Source: Phragmites australis
Taxonomy: Eukaryota; Streptophyta; Magnoliopsida; Poales; Poaceae
NCBI RefSeq assembly: GCF_958298935.1
Contig: NC_084933.1
Location: 2,835,001-2,899,000, forward strand
Direction: 5' to 3'
Length of the DNA: 64,000 nt
In this document: in pieces, positions 11,303-22,582 of the stretch
How the letters are laid out: every line of letters starts with the position of its first letter
Numbering within the stretch: position 1 is the first letter of the stretch
Notes under the pieces: model-generated
What the model saw: only the letters and a program-made list of their open reading frames with translations
The model's database searches: none
What the model was told of the DNA's origin: nothing
Position numbers and translations under genes: made by a program

Positions 11303-11812
11303 TGAGACAATCGATGTATACAGGTTCAGACCTCCGATTGGAGTAATACCCTATGTCCTGTGGGGGTGTTGCTGCCGTATATTGATGATCTCGAGTATAA
11401 GCAATGTGGCTAAAACTAATACAGAGAGTATATTAGATCTAATCTAACCTAAAGCTAAAGTTGTCGAATATCTTCTCTGCTAGGGTCTTGATGCTTGCCT
11501 CAAGTTCCTCCTCTCTCCCTCCCAGCCTTTTCGCCTTATATAGGGGTGAGGTACCGACTCCTATCCAGCCATGGTCAATAGGGAGTTGTCTTCCTTGACG
11601 TCCAAGTAGAAAAATCTGTTTCGAGTACTAATCGTATCGAGTTAGGTAACCAATCAAAACCTTCCTGATATGTACTTCCTTGATTCCAGGTGTATCAGGT
11701 ACCGCTGATTCAGTTCTGTGATATCTAAAGCTTCTTAATATGTGTTGTACATACCCTATCCGTATATGATATATTCCTTATGCCCATATACCCCATAGTT
11801 AGATATTCGACA
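11303..11812 (-). mobile_element. 3' LTR of a Tat-like gypsy element
   Basis: TG at 11303 and CA at 11812 bound 510 bp. On the minus strand GAGGGCTAC precedes the LTR start TGTCGAATATC. This matches the GGGGGCTACTGTC polypurine-tract and LTR junction common in grass Tat-lineage elements, so the body lies to the right. A TATA-like CTTATATAGG occurs near 11552 (plus-strand reading CCTTATATAGG). The LTR interrupts the MULE transposase. It shares a TATACAGGTTCAG block with the LTR at 5794-6300. Confidence 0.7.
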
Positions 11813-12338
11813 GTAGCCCTCTAACTCTAGTCAGAGGAAATGTTTCCATAAGCGTCCACTCGAGTACCACCAAGTTTAAGCTTGGTCGAGTAAAGTGGAT
11901 CAGGCTCATAGTCGAAAGAATTGAGTATAGACGGGTCCTTCCTTGAGTATCGAGTGGAAGCTCACTCGGGTCGAGCGCCCTGCGGCTAACCGCACTCGAG
12001 ACATGAAGAAAAAGACTAAAGAACTCAACTGATCGACACCCTACTCCGAGTAGAGTTAAAAAACCTTTCAAAATTTGAAACGACGGGGGTAGGCGCATTT
12101 AATGCGGGCAAAAGGGCATGCAAAGATTTGCACGTCATCATCATACCGCTTTTCACTCCGGTCGAAGCATGGTAAAAACGGGCGTGGTTGTCGAAGAGAC
12201 GGTAAACTTTTGACTATTTACCCGTATGACCCCAACTTGTAGTGCCCATTCTTTGTCATTGCCACCAGTCTTCTTGCGCAAGCCTTTCAGCTTTCTCCGC
12301 CCCAGCATGCACTACTGTCAGAAAGAACTTTTAGATCC

Positions 12339-15024
12339 ATGGATCCCAACTCTTCCTCAGAGATCCCAACTTCCTCCTCGGCGGAGAAGCAGTTGGACGC
12401 AGCAGCTGCTGGCACCTCGCCCGATCAGTACGATGAGGCAAGGTTTATGATCAAGGCCTGGACACCCTCAGCAATGCAAGAATCTCGGCTGATGGAACTT
12501 GAAGCGAAGGAGTGGTGCCGCCATGCAGCCTGGTTGAATGGAGGACGGCATCCAGTGAGAGATTCCCTTCCTGCAAGATTGAGCACGAATTTGTAGTTTT
12601 CGAGTCCTTCTTCCGTTGTGGTTTTAACATTCCTCCTACCAAATTTCTCCTCAATGTACTCGATCGCTATCAAATTGAACTTCACCATCTGAACCCCAAC
12701 TCCGTCACCATGTTGAGTGTTTTTGTTCATCTTTGTGAGGCTTTCCTTGGAATCAAGCCAGGTTTGAATCTTTTTTAGTACTTCTATAAACTGAAAAGGA
12801 TTACTGAGAATAAATGTGTAGGGGGGGTGTGGTTTCCAATTGAGGAGTGGAATGAAGAACTCTTATATCTTGGTTCTCCTAACCTCTTCTTGGTCGAAAG
12901 ATTGGAAAAAACTTTGGTTTTACGTCTCCAATCTTGACCCAATTGGTTTCCCTTTAGTGTATAGAAGTCTTTTTCCCGTCCAAAATCGTTCTTGGACACA
13001 AGAACATCGAGAGTCCGACCACACTACCTATTTCACCAACAGGATTGGCATGTTGAGGAAACTTGGCCTAACCAGGTGGCATGTGGCCAGAGACTTTATT
13101 AATAAGAGATTAAGTCCCTTGAAGGCACGAACAGACCTGGCTAGGGAATACAGTGGGGATGAGGATGCTTCCAGGGATGCAGCCAGATGTATCGCTTAGT
13201 TAGCATTTTGCCCTTTTCATTTTTCTATGAATTTAGAGCTTTGTCGAGTAAACCTTTCCTCTCTTTCTCAGCTCTGCCTGCTCAGGATGTCACTGCCCGG
13301 TTGAATAAGATTTTCTCTTCCGGCGCACCAGAGTGTGACATTCTGCCGTACTCCCTTGAGAATCCTCGACCAGATGTAAGGATTTTTTTAATGGAAAAGG
13401 AGGACCAATTATCATCCATTTGATTTGACTTGTTTGTATGACCGTATGCTCCAGTCTTCCGCCAAGAACACATCCTTTCGAGCGAGGTCTTTGATCTCAA
13501 TGACACTTCTTCTGCTGATGCTGCCAACAAGGGGAAGGGATCAGCCAATGAGGAGGCCGAGGGGTCTCTTCGATCAAAGAGATCATCCCCGTCTTCTCAA
13601 CTACTGCCTTATCCGAGCCCTCTCAAGCGCAAGCGGAGGAGTCCTCGGGTATTGAAGTAGAAGTCCTTATTATCTTCTTTTTTCCTAAGTGGATACTTGA
13701 ATGCATTCGGTTGTGATGAATAGCTTTTTGTTAGGGAACGGCAAGCGTATCTACCCAATCGCTTCCTCGAGCAACCGCCACTCTCGATGACCCAGCCGAA
13801 AAGGTAACTCTTCTCGAGTTATCGATTTTCTTTTAGTCATTCTTCTGATGACGAATTTACGTGGGTGGCTTTTTAGGGGATGTCTGGTGCATCCTTGCAA
13901 TTGCCAACTCAAGGGACCATCATGCTTGACGACTCGACTAGAGAGGTAATTTCAGTCGAATTATCACTCTCTAGCTGGTCATACTTTCACTCGATAACAA
14001 ATTCTTTCGTCTGGTTCTTTGCAGGTTACTGATGTCTTGGCTTTGCTTGATCCATGTGTAACTTCTCCAGTGGCTCTGCTTGCCAAACCAAGAACAAAGA
14101 AGATGACCACAAAAAGGCCAAAGTCAAGCATCATCTCGCACTTTCCAATTTCAAAGAGATTTGTCTTGGATTCTGATCACGATTGGTCGACTGGCAGTCT
14201 TTTTTCCTATTCCCTTATTCTATTGATTGCAGATTATCAAACGAGGCGCAAACCAAGGCTACCAGTGTCTCGACCAGTCATCCGGGGCTAACTCCTCCGG
14301 TTGACTCGACCTCAGATCCAACTTCTCAGATTAAAGATCCTGCTTCGAGCATGCCCAAAGAAGACCTGCAGCTCAAGGGAAAAGAAACCTCAATATCAAT
14401 TCCAACCAATGACCCATGGGCAGCGATCAAGGTTCTTCTCCAAGTCACAGGTGCCCAGGTAGCTGCCGCTGAGGCCAACCACCACAAGAAGCTCGAAGCC
14501 AAGAGGGAGAAAATTGAACGTAAGTCTGTCCCTGATCACAAGCGTGTGATTCGATTATTGGGTGACTAACAAAAATTACTTTTCGGATTACTTTTTCAGG
14601 CCTTGAGTCCTCCTGTAGCAACAAGGAAAAACTTCTTGCTGATGCAATGAAGAAGATTGACGACGATGTCAAGTATCAGGAGAGACTCAGGAACCAGGTG
14701 AACACCGCACGAGCTGAAAAGATGACTAGAAGGGATGCTGCCATTGCCCAATGGGATGCTGCTACCCTAGCTCTTCAAGAGCTGAAGGAGCAGACACTCG
14801 ACCACATGTTCTAATCAGCTTCTGCAAGCGCTGCTACATTGCTTGGTATCCTCAAGAGTTACAATCCCATGCTTAATAACTCGTTGGTTATAGTCGGGTT
14901 TAATTGTACTAGCGAGGAGGTCGCAAAACTTGTCGAAAGCATCCAGTCGGTAGTTCCAACCTTTATCGAGTCTCTTAGGTTTAGTTTGCCTAGTGATGAT
15001 AGTGAGGAGAGTCCCTCAGACTGA
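12339..15024 (+). pseudogene. Antisense gene of a Tat-lineage gypsy element (Transposase_28-type protein), multi-exon
   Basis: Coding segments on the strand opposite to the element's own polarity. It starts at ATG 12339 (MDPNSSSEIPTSSSAEKQ). The frame that carries FESFFRCGFNIPP and YQIELHHLNPNSV (about 12600-12700) is the core of the Pfam 'putative gypsy type transposon' family. LTRWHVARDFINKRLSPLK (about 13065-13125) and YSGDEDASR follow. Intron-like gaps separate later blocks. One exon appears to run 13286-13375, with AG before it and GTAAGG after it; others begin after CAG near 14025, 14230 and 14600. The last exon ends at TGA 15022-15024 (SEEVAKLVESIQSVVPTFIE). Tat-lineage elements are known to carry such antisense ORFs between pol and the 3' LTR, which is exactly the position here. 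The function is unknown. A frame change near 12585 and a stop near 12777 suggest decay, or else unrecognised splicing. Confidence 0.65.
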
Positions 15025-15589
15025 TGGTCCATCTTGTTCTGGCACTTGTAAAATATATTTTATGATCTGAGAATGCCCACAACAATGCTACACCTTGCCA
15101 GTCTATTATGCTTTTGTCTGCTATTTCCTTGTCGATGAAATAGGATTAGCATAAGTAGATGCAATAACTGATAGATACATATTATCATCGTTCTCAAGAC
15201 CATACAATTATGCATCTATCAACCTAAAATTTGAACTAGATAAGATATTAGATGCGCAGCCCTCGAGTACTCGGGAAGACCATAATAGTAAGGAAAAGAC
15301 TAATACAGAGCTTAGAAAAAGAAAGAGCATATCGAATTTTCTGCGAACTTTTATCAACTTGCGCATTCAATCAGCATATAAACATGAACACGATAGAGAG
15401 CACACACGAGGTAGACTAGGACTTAAGAGGGCCGTTAGGCGTGAGATGTCTGACAATCTCTATGCCGTTATGCCTCCTGAGGTATAATTGTCCGTCATCG
15501 ACCCAGCACATGTCTCTGTTTATTCTATTCAATATGATCGATGCAGAACCAGATAAAATTTTGCAAAAAACATATAACAGAAATATGGT

Positions 15590-16040
15590 ATTATGATGTA
15601 GCCCCTGACTCTTTGGTCGATGAAGAAATTACTCGATAGGAGAGTAAAAAAGGACATACATGTACCATTGATCGGAAAGTAATTTTATTGCTCTCGACTA
15701 TGGACTCAAAAATGTCATCGAACAAAGAGTAAAACTCCAGCATCGAAAGTATGCGATGTAGCCCCCGACTCTCTGTTTGATGTGGTAATCAAGACAGAGA
15801 GTAGAGCATATGCATCAATATATACTTGGTGTGGCCCCTGTCTTTTCGCTCAATGACTGAATTTAAGTGTAAAAAACACTAACATCGTAGAATGAAGCAA
15901 AAGCATCAAAAAACATGATGTAGCCCCTGACTCTACGCTCGATGTAATAATCTAGTGGAGAGTAGAGCGTAAGCACCAAAAAATGCATGATGTAGCTCCT
16001 GACTCAATGCTCGATGTGATAATCAGAACAAGTAGTAGAG
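15590..16040 (+). repeat. diverged direct repeats, TGTAGCCCCTGACTCT type
   Basis: The motif GATGTAGCCCCTGACTCT recurs at about 15594, 15755, 15826 (degenerate), 15917 and 15988. Each copy is followed by TCGATG-like sequence and AGAGTAGAGC. Spacing is 70-160 bp. Similar GTAGCCCCCGACTC repeats are familiar from noncoding parts of grass Tat-lineage gypsy elements. They lie between the two antisense transcription units. Confidence 0.6.
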
Positions 16041-16365
16041 CATGAGCACCAACACACCATCCTCGACTGAATACTCGGGAGTGCAAGCCCCCAAGCATTA
16101 TTGTTTTAACAGCAATGTGGATGCCAAGTGAGCTCGAACCGCCGGGTAGGTGTGCATTAAAAACCCACTCCCATTTGTGCTCATTTTCACCGCAATCTTG
16201 ATTTGACGTGTCATAATGACCGCCCATCCCTCTTTGTAGAGATGAGACAAGCCATAATGCCATCATGACGTCTTGACTTCCGCTGAACGCGCTACGCGCC
16301 CAAGGCGACGCCATCGTTTAGGATCTTGACGACTATGTTTATACAGTACAACCCGTTCCCCCTGC

Positions 16366-16374
16366 TATAAATAG
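16366..16374 (+). promoter_or_regulatory. TATA box of the second antisense unit
   Basis: TATAAATAG at 16366-16374, followed by a C-rich leader and then ATG at 16460 in the context AAGCCATGG. Spacing and context are those of a plant RNA polymerase II promoter. Confidence 0.55.
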
Positions 16375-16459
16375 AGGGGACTCGAAGCCGTCTGTCCTTC
16401 ACATCGCCCCCCTTGTTTCCTTTGCCCATTGCCTTCTAGGACTTGTAGAGCTAGAAGCC

Positions 16460-16803
16460 ATGGCCTCCACTCCATCTCCACATCATGAACTAACCCCAGA
16501 AGTCCTCTCCCCTAGGCCTCTCACCATGGTCCCTCCTGAAATCATCATCGTTTCCTCCGACGACAAGGACTCGAGTTGTAGGCCTAAGAAAGAGAGGGAA
16601 GAAGCGCCCACCGCAGATAATCGTCGTCCCCTCATTCAGCGCGTTCGCCATTACATCAAGACCTATGCTTCAAGCCAGATGGCGCAGCGCTCCGCACAGG
16701 GGAGGATTGAGGATGGTGGTGATCTCGACCGGATCATCGACCAAGCCGCCATCGAGGTCTTCGACGGTGGAGCCTTCAGGTCATCATTGGCTAAGGAGGC
16801 GCG
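16460..16803 (+). pseudogene. Second antisense ORF of the Tat-like element, truncated
   Basis: The ATG at 16460 lies in a strong plant context (GCCATGGCC). The protein begins MASTPSPHHELTPEVL, then a Ser/Asp-rich IIIVSSDDKDSS stretch, and a charged region (RRPLIQRVRHYIKTYASSQ). About 115 residues are native; the reading then crosses into an unrelated gypsy element at about 16803 and stops at 16837. I do not recognise a domain with assigned function. Position and promoter suggest it is another antisense gene of the Tat-like element. Confidence 0.5.
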
Positions 16804-16804
16804 G

Positions 16805-19031
16805 TCTTCTTTGAGTATATTAAGATGTCATCAATAAATATGATAACAAACTGATCCAAGTATGGTTTGAAAACTCGATTCATTAGATCCATGAAAGCCG
16901 GCAGAGCATTTGTTAACCCAAAAGGCATAACCAAATACTCATAATGTCCATATCTTGTTCGAAATGCAGTTTTGGGAACATCTTCCATTTTAATCTTTAG
17001 CTGATGATAACCAGACTGCAAATCTATCTTGGAAAATATCTTTGCTCCTTGAAGTTGATCAAATAAGTCATCGATTCTTGGCAATGGGTATTTATTCTTA
17101 ATGGTCACTTTGTTTAATTCCCGATAGTCCACACAAAGTCTTAGGTTACCATCTTTCTTCTTTACAAAAAGTACAGGAGCACCCCATGGAGACACACTAG
17201 ATTGTATGAAACCTTTGTTTTCCAGTTCTTCCAGTTGTTTCTTTAGTTCTTGTATTTCAACTGGATCCATCCGATAAGGTGGTTTAATGATTGGACTAGT
17301 ACCAGGAATTAGATCAATGCCAAATTCTATTTCTCGATCGGGTGGCATTCCTGATAATTCTTCTAGGAAAACATCTATATATTCATTTACTACAGGAATA
17401 TCCTTTATACTTTCCCTTGTAACTTCAAGATTAAGAGCTTTGAGGCTTGCTACCTTCTTATTTCCTTGATACACTACTTCAAGATGGTTTGGTAACTTGA
17501 ATATTACTCTTTTTCTATGGCAATCGATGAATGCCCAATTTATAGATAACCAATCCATGCCCAAGATAATGTCAAACTCCACCATTTCTAGTACCACTAA
17601 ATTGGCTAAAAATTTCTTTCCTAATATTTCTATCGGGCATGAATCACATATATATCTTGAAGTCACCTTTCTTACTGGGGTTTCAACTTTGATTTCAACA
17701 GGAAGTAATTTACGGCGTATGGCATGCTTATCAACAAATTTTTCTGATATAAAAGAATGCGATGCACCAGAATCAAAAAGTATTATTCCGTAGTGAGAGA
17801 CAATGGAAAGAATATCTGTCACCATGTTGTTTGCTTCCTTTGCATCTTTCATAGTTAAATTGTAAACTCGAGCTCGGTTACCTCCCTTAGCTTTTCCTTT
17901 TCCATCTTGTTGTTTTGCTGGTGCATTACTTGCTGGAGGTGCTAGTAGGTACATGGGCTTTTGAGGAGCTAGTAGACCTATTGGTGTAGGTTTTGATAGA
18001 GAATACTGATTATTGTTTGTAGTTTGCTTCGAATGAGGACATTGATAAAACATATGTCCTTCTTGGCCACATTCAAAGCAACGACCTTGTCTATGTCTAC
18101 ACTATCATGTGAAATGGTTTCCTTGACAAATATTACACTTTGGGTTAGAGAACTTCTGGTTTGATTTGTTATTGCCAACTTGTCCAAAGGTCTTTGACTT
18201 TTTGAATCTGTTTCCAAAGAATGAGCCTTGAAAATCTCGATAATGCTTTAGTTTGGTCTCGACCATAGTTCGTTCATCTTGATATGATTGTTCTGCGATG
18301 TATGCTTTATTCACCACTTCACGAAGGACATTGAGCTCAAAAACTTTTACTCGACCACGGATTATAGGATTGAGTCCATCTTCAAATCTCTGTGCCTTTT
18401 TAATTTCATTTTGGGCATACTCAGAAGCGTATCTCACCAACTTTGAAAACTCAATTTCATATTCAGCCATTGATTTGCCACCTTGTTTGAGATCAAGAAA
18501 TTCTCGTTCTTTTTGCCTTTGTATACTAGGTGGAAAATACTTCTGATAGAAAGCTCGCTTGAATATTTCCCAAGTGAGAATGGTACCTTCAGGATATGAC
18601 TTTCTATGTGCATTCCACCAATCAAAAGCTCCTTCTCTAAGCATAAACGTGGCATATGCAACCTTTTATTTATTTGAACACTTCACTATATCAAAGCATT
18701 TCTCTATGTCAATTATCCAATTTTCTGTCATAAGTGGATCAGTTGTCCCACCAAAAGTAGGGGATTTAAGACGGTGAAAATCTATGTTGCGATTGCGATG
18801 GTCTCCCTCAGATGTTCCATCCATTCTAGGGATTTCCTGACTAAGTTGTTGAATCAATGCACATTGTTGTTGTGTCTCATGCTGCTTTCCTAACATTGCT
18901 ATAAATATTTGGGGTAGTTGTGCCATCTCAGGCCAATTGTTAGGAAAACTCAGGATGCCATGTTCTGTTGTTTGACCTGACGCATCAGTTCCTTTATCCT
19001 TGTTGTTCTCATCAGAATGGTTTTGTGCCAT
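16805..19031 (-). pseudogene. Ty3/gypsy gag-protease-reverse transcriptase, truncated with three stops
   Basis: One continuous minus-strand frame from ATG 19031 (MAQNHSDENN). Gag (ENWIIDIEKCFDIVKCS, then GAFDWWNAHRKSYPEG) is broken by TAA at 18666-18668. The nucleocapsid knuckle region has adjacent TGA and TAG stops just before [14 protein letters not shown] (CX2CX4HX4C). After these stops the frame is open for 420 codons from 18053. It carries an aspartic protease with [12 protein letters not shown] (residues 92-103) and LGMDWL, then RT with [43 protein letters not shown] and the catalytic FIDD (406-409). Homology ends at ILIYSK, where the element is cut. RNase H, integrase and the 3' LTR are absent. 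Gag and RT motifs fit a chromovirus-like gypsy element; without the integrase the lineage is not certain. Confidence 0.9.
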
Positions 19032-19526
19032 CTGATTTATTATTTCAAAACTGTAAATATTAATCAATGGGACTAAAGCTACAAAAACAGTATAATATTA
19101 TTTTAAACAATGTACATAAGTAGTACATAACAACAGAAACAACCCATTAGAGAGATAATATACAACAAAAATTCTCTCTATCTATGTTATGTGGTGAGCA
19201 TGCCTAGCACAAAGAGGTACTTTCAACCCCAAAATCCCTCTTTGTGAGAGTCTCTCTCTCTACAAGGCTAGTAGATTGATACTACAAGGAAATCCTACTA
19301 GTTGCTATTTAGGTTGGACACAATCTCTTCAGGATCCTCATCATTATTTATATTGATAATGTCCGAGAACTGGATATACGACTACTCCCCTGTATGAAAA
19401 TCATCTGATGCTAGCATTAGGTGAATCACCAGGTTTAGAAGGCAAGATGTTTTGTTGATCAAGAATCTGGTAAAGTTCACATAATTCTTGTGCAACTCGA
19501 GCACCTTGTTCACAAACACGAGTACA
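19032..19526 (-). other. gypsy element spacer between leader ORF and gag
   Basis: No coding sequence is seen. On the minus strand this lies between the accessory ORF (19527-19922) and gag, inside the gypsy element's internal region. Confidence 0.5.
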
Positions 19527-19922
19527 CTAACCTCGAACATTATTAATCTCATTCTCTAGAAAAGATAGATCATCCTGAAGATCGTGATTGTAAGAGCGAT
19601 ACTGAGTCACATTATCACGTAGTTTAAGAACATCTTTTTGATGCAAATCATCTAAGTGGATAGGTAAGTGATGGTGCACCTCATGGATAGCTGCTAAAGC
19701 AGCCCTCCTGTAAGCTTCGCCTTCAAATGTATGCTCTCCAAAGAAAGTATGGAAATGATGATCTAGTGATCCATTTCTTGGCTTATACTGGACATAAACA
19801 AAAGCTTTAAACACATCTCCATCTCGAGTATAGCCAAAATATGGAGCTGGGAAGCCAAAGTCAGTTGTGATGTTATTAAGAAACTCTTTAAAATCAACTG
19901 TATATACCTTCCTGCCTGCCAT
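19527..19922 (-). CDS. small accessory ORF in the gypsy leader, function unknown
   Basis: An open frame of about 131 residues from ATG 19922 (MAGRKVYTVDFKEFLNN) to the stop at 19527. Features are FGFPAPYFGYTRDGDVFKAF, an acidic/His region (AAIHEVHHHLPIHLDDLH) and a C-terminal helix rich in charged residues and likely coiled coil. Directly before the ATG, minus-strand sequence reads TTCCTTGCCGCAG, a good 3' splice site, so it may be translated from a spliced leader. It lies between the primer site (20076-20088) and gag, on the same strand as gag. I have seen similar small proteins in grass genomes but cannot assign a function. An upstream in-frame ATG (19949) is less likely because it lies before the splice-like site. 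Confidence 0.5.
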   Translation of the reverse strand: MAGRKVYTVDFKEFLNNITTDFGFPAPYFGYTRDGDVFKAFVYVQYKPRNGSLDHHFHTFFGEHTFEGEAYRRAALAAIHEVHHHLPIHLDDLHQKDVLKLRDNVTQYRSYNHDLQDDLSFLENEINNVRG

Positions 19923-20075
19923 CTGCGGCAAGGAATAACAATTGAACATGAGTGAGAATGTCGTATATAAAGGTAAAATAAAATGTTAATGCATATTAAT
20001 TGGAAAATAAAGCACAACCAATTTGCAAAGGTAAATCATGAGACTAACTAAGCGTTCCACAACCATGCAACCTAA

Positions 20076-20088
20076 GGCTCTGGTACCA
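20076..20088 (-). other. tRNA-iMet primer binding site of the gypsy element
   Basis: The minus strand reads TGGTACCAGAGCC, one mismatch from the plant tRNA-iMet complement TGGTATCAGAGCC. It sits 8 bp inside the LTR edge at 20096. It marks the start of minus-strand DNA synthesis and fixes the element's polarity. Confidence 0.8.
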
Positions 20089-20095
20089 TTTTAAC

Positions 20096-21250
20096 TGTCA
20101 CGCCACGAGCACGGGCCCACGCGACAGCTGCCACATAATTATGGATTAAAAACCCATAACTATGTTAAGGAAAAAATACTCAAATAAAATCAGTGGTTTA
20201 TAGAGCAACTAGTGGAAGTTTTATTTATATGAGAAGTCATAATTTACATGATTAAGTGTTTACTTATACAATTTATTTTGATGTAAATAAATTATTAAAC
20301 ACTACACTATTGATATATCCCAAAATGTCCCGCATATAGCATCTAGTCATCGATGTCTTGATCATGACCTTGAGATTCTGCGTTTAACACCCAAAATAAT
20401 TATAAGTATAAAATACTCAGCAAGATAATGACATTGCATGTATAAAAAACTTGAATTATTCATATATCCAAACTTCATTATTTATTATCTCTGTAGAGAC
20501 TGTCCAATCACTAATATCATGTCGAGCTGTACCACAACGGGGCCTAAGCTTTTCCTATGGACAGTCCCAAATGATACTTTCAATGCACGTGCCACACCAT
20601 ACAGGTGAATAATATAGTTCCGGCTACATGACTAGATCTTTCATTAGGCACTTCCAGTAACTCAAAATGTATCAACTGTCCACGTCAGTATCCACTCTAC
20701 CATTAGTGATTGACAACAGTATGAATAATTGATTGAACATATGTATTTCTATTCTAGAAATATAAACATTAATTAAAATGTAACATCAAACTGCAATATT
20801 AATGGATAATAATTCATAATAACGGGAAATACAATATTAAAATATAAACAGATAATAATTCTGATATAAATATGTTACTCTAAGAGGGTATGAATGCAGC
20901 TTGCAGATAAAAGCATAATAATAATAGAGTAGGGTGCCAACGCAGCTTGCTAATAAAAGCGCGATATAAATAAGACGGGTGTTAACTCAGCTTGCATATA
21001 AAGGCACGATATAAATAAGACGGGTGTTAACGTAGCTTGCATATAAAAGCACGATATAAATAAGACGGGTGTTAACGCAGCTTGCCTCTTACTAAGAAAA
21101 CCAAGATATAGCGCATTTGTCCTGATATGAAATTTTGGCAGAACCGACACTTGAAAACCGATGTTTATATATCTCGGCGGAAAACTCGAATTATAACTTG
21201 ACAGAATACCCGAACTATAGTTTATCTATAGGCTATAGCACCATAATTGT
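20096..21250 (-). mobile_element. 5' LTR of the truncated gypsy element (right edge approximate)
   Basis: Plus-strand reading starts TGTCACGCCACGAGC at 20096, so the LTR ends GTGACA on the minus strand next to the primer site. The interior is noncoding, with a block (GGGGCCTAAGCTTTTCC near 20539) typical of long gypsy LTRs. It also holds a 45 bp tandem repeat near 20937-21085. The outer edge could not be fixed because the matching 3' LTR has been lost; it may extend further right. Confidence 0.6.
20890..21090. repeat. 45 bp tandem repeat inside the gypsy LTR
   Basis: Three clear units and one degenerate unit of 45 bp, each with CAGCTTGC, ATATAAAAGC, GATATAAATAAG and ACGGGTGTTAAC. The unit contains TATA-like sequences. 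The repeat creates a spurious open frame with a 15-residue period on the minus strand. Confidence 0.85.
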
Positions 21251-22045
21251 ATACTAATAATCTTGACTAATACTAATATGGAAGTGCAAGAGTGTGTGTA
21301 CATGTGTATTGTATGAGGAAGACTTGAGTGGAGGTGTGAGTGTTGAAAGGAGACTTGCTTGTGTGTATGCATGGCAGTAGCAGGTGACTTGCTGTAACTT
21401 GGCCCTACGGAAGCTCAAACATTAGTTAAATCTCTCCATCCTGATCCTTGGCTTTTGATTAGCCCTCACATCAAGTAAGTAGTGCTGGTGGAAAGTAAAA
21501 TTCTGTGGCTCATTGACATGGCCCCACATGGAAGTGGCTAAAGTTGGCTAACCGACATAGCAAATTCAAAGGGTAGCTGGCTGATACAGTGAGATGTGTT
21601 GGAATTGAATACAAGACACTTGTTTGGTAAACTATTCTACCGAGGGTTAAAACAACAAGAGATATGCCTTTCCTATGGCTGCTAGTAGTTTTGCAGGAAG
21701 AAGCTTGTGAGCTGGTGTACTGTTGCTGATGTGGATGATAGGTGAGAGTGAAATTACAATGTGCTGGCTCATGTGGAAATATATAGCTTGAGCATTATCC
21801 GTATGAGAAAAACAGAGTGCTTAGTTGTATGGTTTATGTTTGGGCCCTCAAGGTAAAAATCTGAAGTACTACATTCATCCTTATCCAACATGATTGTAGA
21901 TTATTTCTAATATGCATGTCAGATGGGCCATAGGTAGAATTTTGCTTCCATCGGCAGCAATCATTCCTAAGTACAAAGTTAATATATGGATCAACTCAAG
22001 TATCATAATTAATTTGCCAAACATCTCATTATATTGTATCTAATT
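21251..22045. other. no gene seen
   Basis: Noncoding sequence between the gypsy LTR and the minisatellite. It could be the outer part of the LTR or unique flank. I found no element ends or reading frames. Confidence 0.45.
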
Positions 22046-22582
22046 ATGTTGTTCCTCACATCAGCCTCGCTGTTGACACCACATCCGGCTACCGCTGTTG
22101 TGGGGCTCCGGACGACTCTACCTCCGTCGAGCCCCGCCACGTCTACCGCTGAGGGGGTCGCGAACTGCCCCCCTCTGCCTCACCATCGACTCTGCCTCCG
22201 GCTACCACTGCTGCGAGGTTCCGAACAGCTCTGCCTCCATCAAGTCCTGTCGCGTCTACCGCTGAGGGGGTAGCATACTGCCTGCCCCCTCAGCCGCGCC
22301 GTTGACTACATCTCCTGCCATCGCGGGGGACTCCGGACGACTCTACCTCCATCAAGTCCCGCCATGTCTACCGCTGAGTCTCGTCGTTGACTCCGCCTCC
22401 GGCTACCGTTGCTGCTGCGCTCTAGATGACACTACCTCTGTCGAGCCCCACCACTTCTACCGCTAAGGGGGTCGTAAACTGCTCCCTCAGCCTCGCTGTC
22501 GACTCCGCCTCCGGCTACCTCTACTGTGGGGCTCCGGAGGCTCTGCCACCATCGAGTCCCGTTGTGTCTACCATTGAGGGGG
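22046..22582. repeat. GC-rich minisatellite, ~115 bp unit, left half
   Basis: About five diverged units, each with GACTCCGCCTCCGGCTACC, GGCTCCGGACGACTCTACC, TCAAGTCCCG, TCTACCGCTGAGGGGG and CCCCCTCAGCC. One complete unit is about 116 bp. The array is interrupted at 22583 by a solo LTR and resumes at 24901 with the same unit. Open frames over it are low-complexity artefacts. Confidence 0.8.

Noticed and set aside
20950..21150. Minus-strand frame with a 15-residue repeat
   Set aside because: It is a by-product of the 45 bp tandem repeat in the gypsy LTR.
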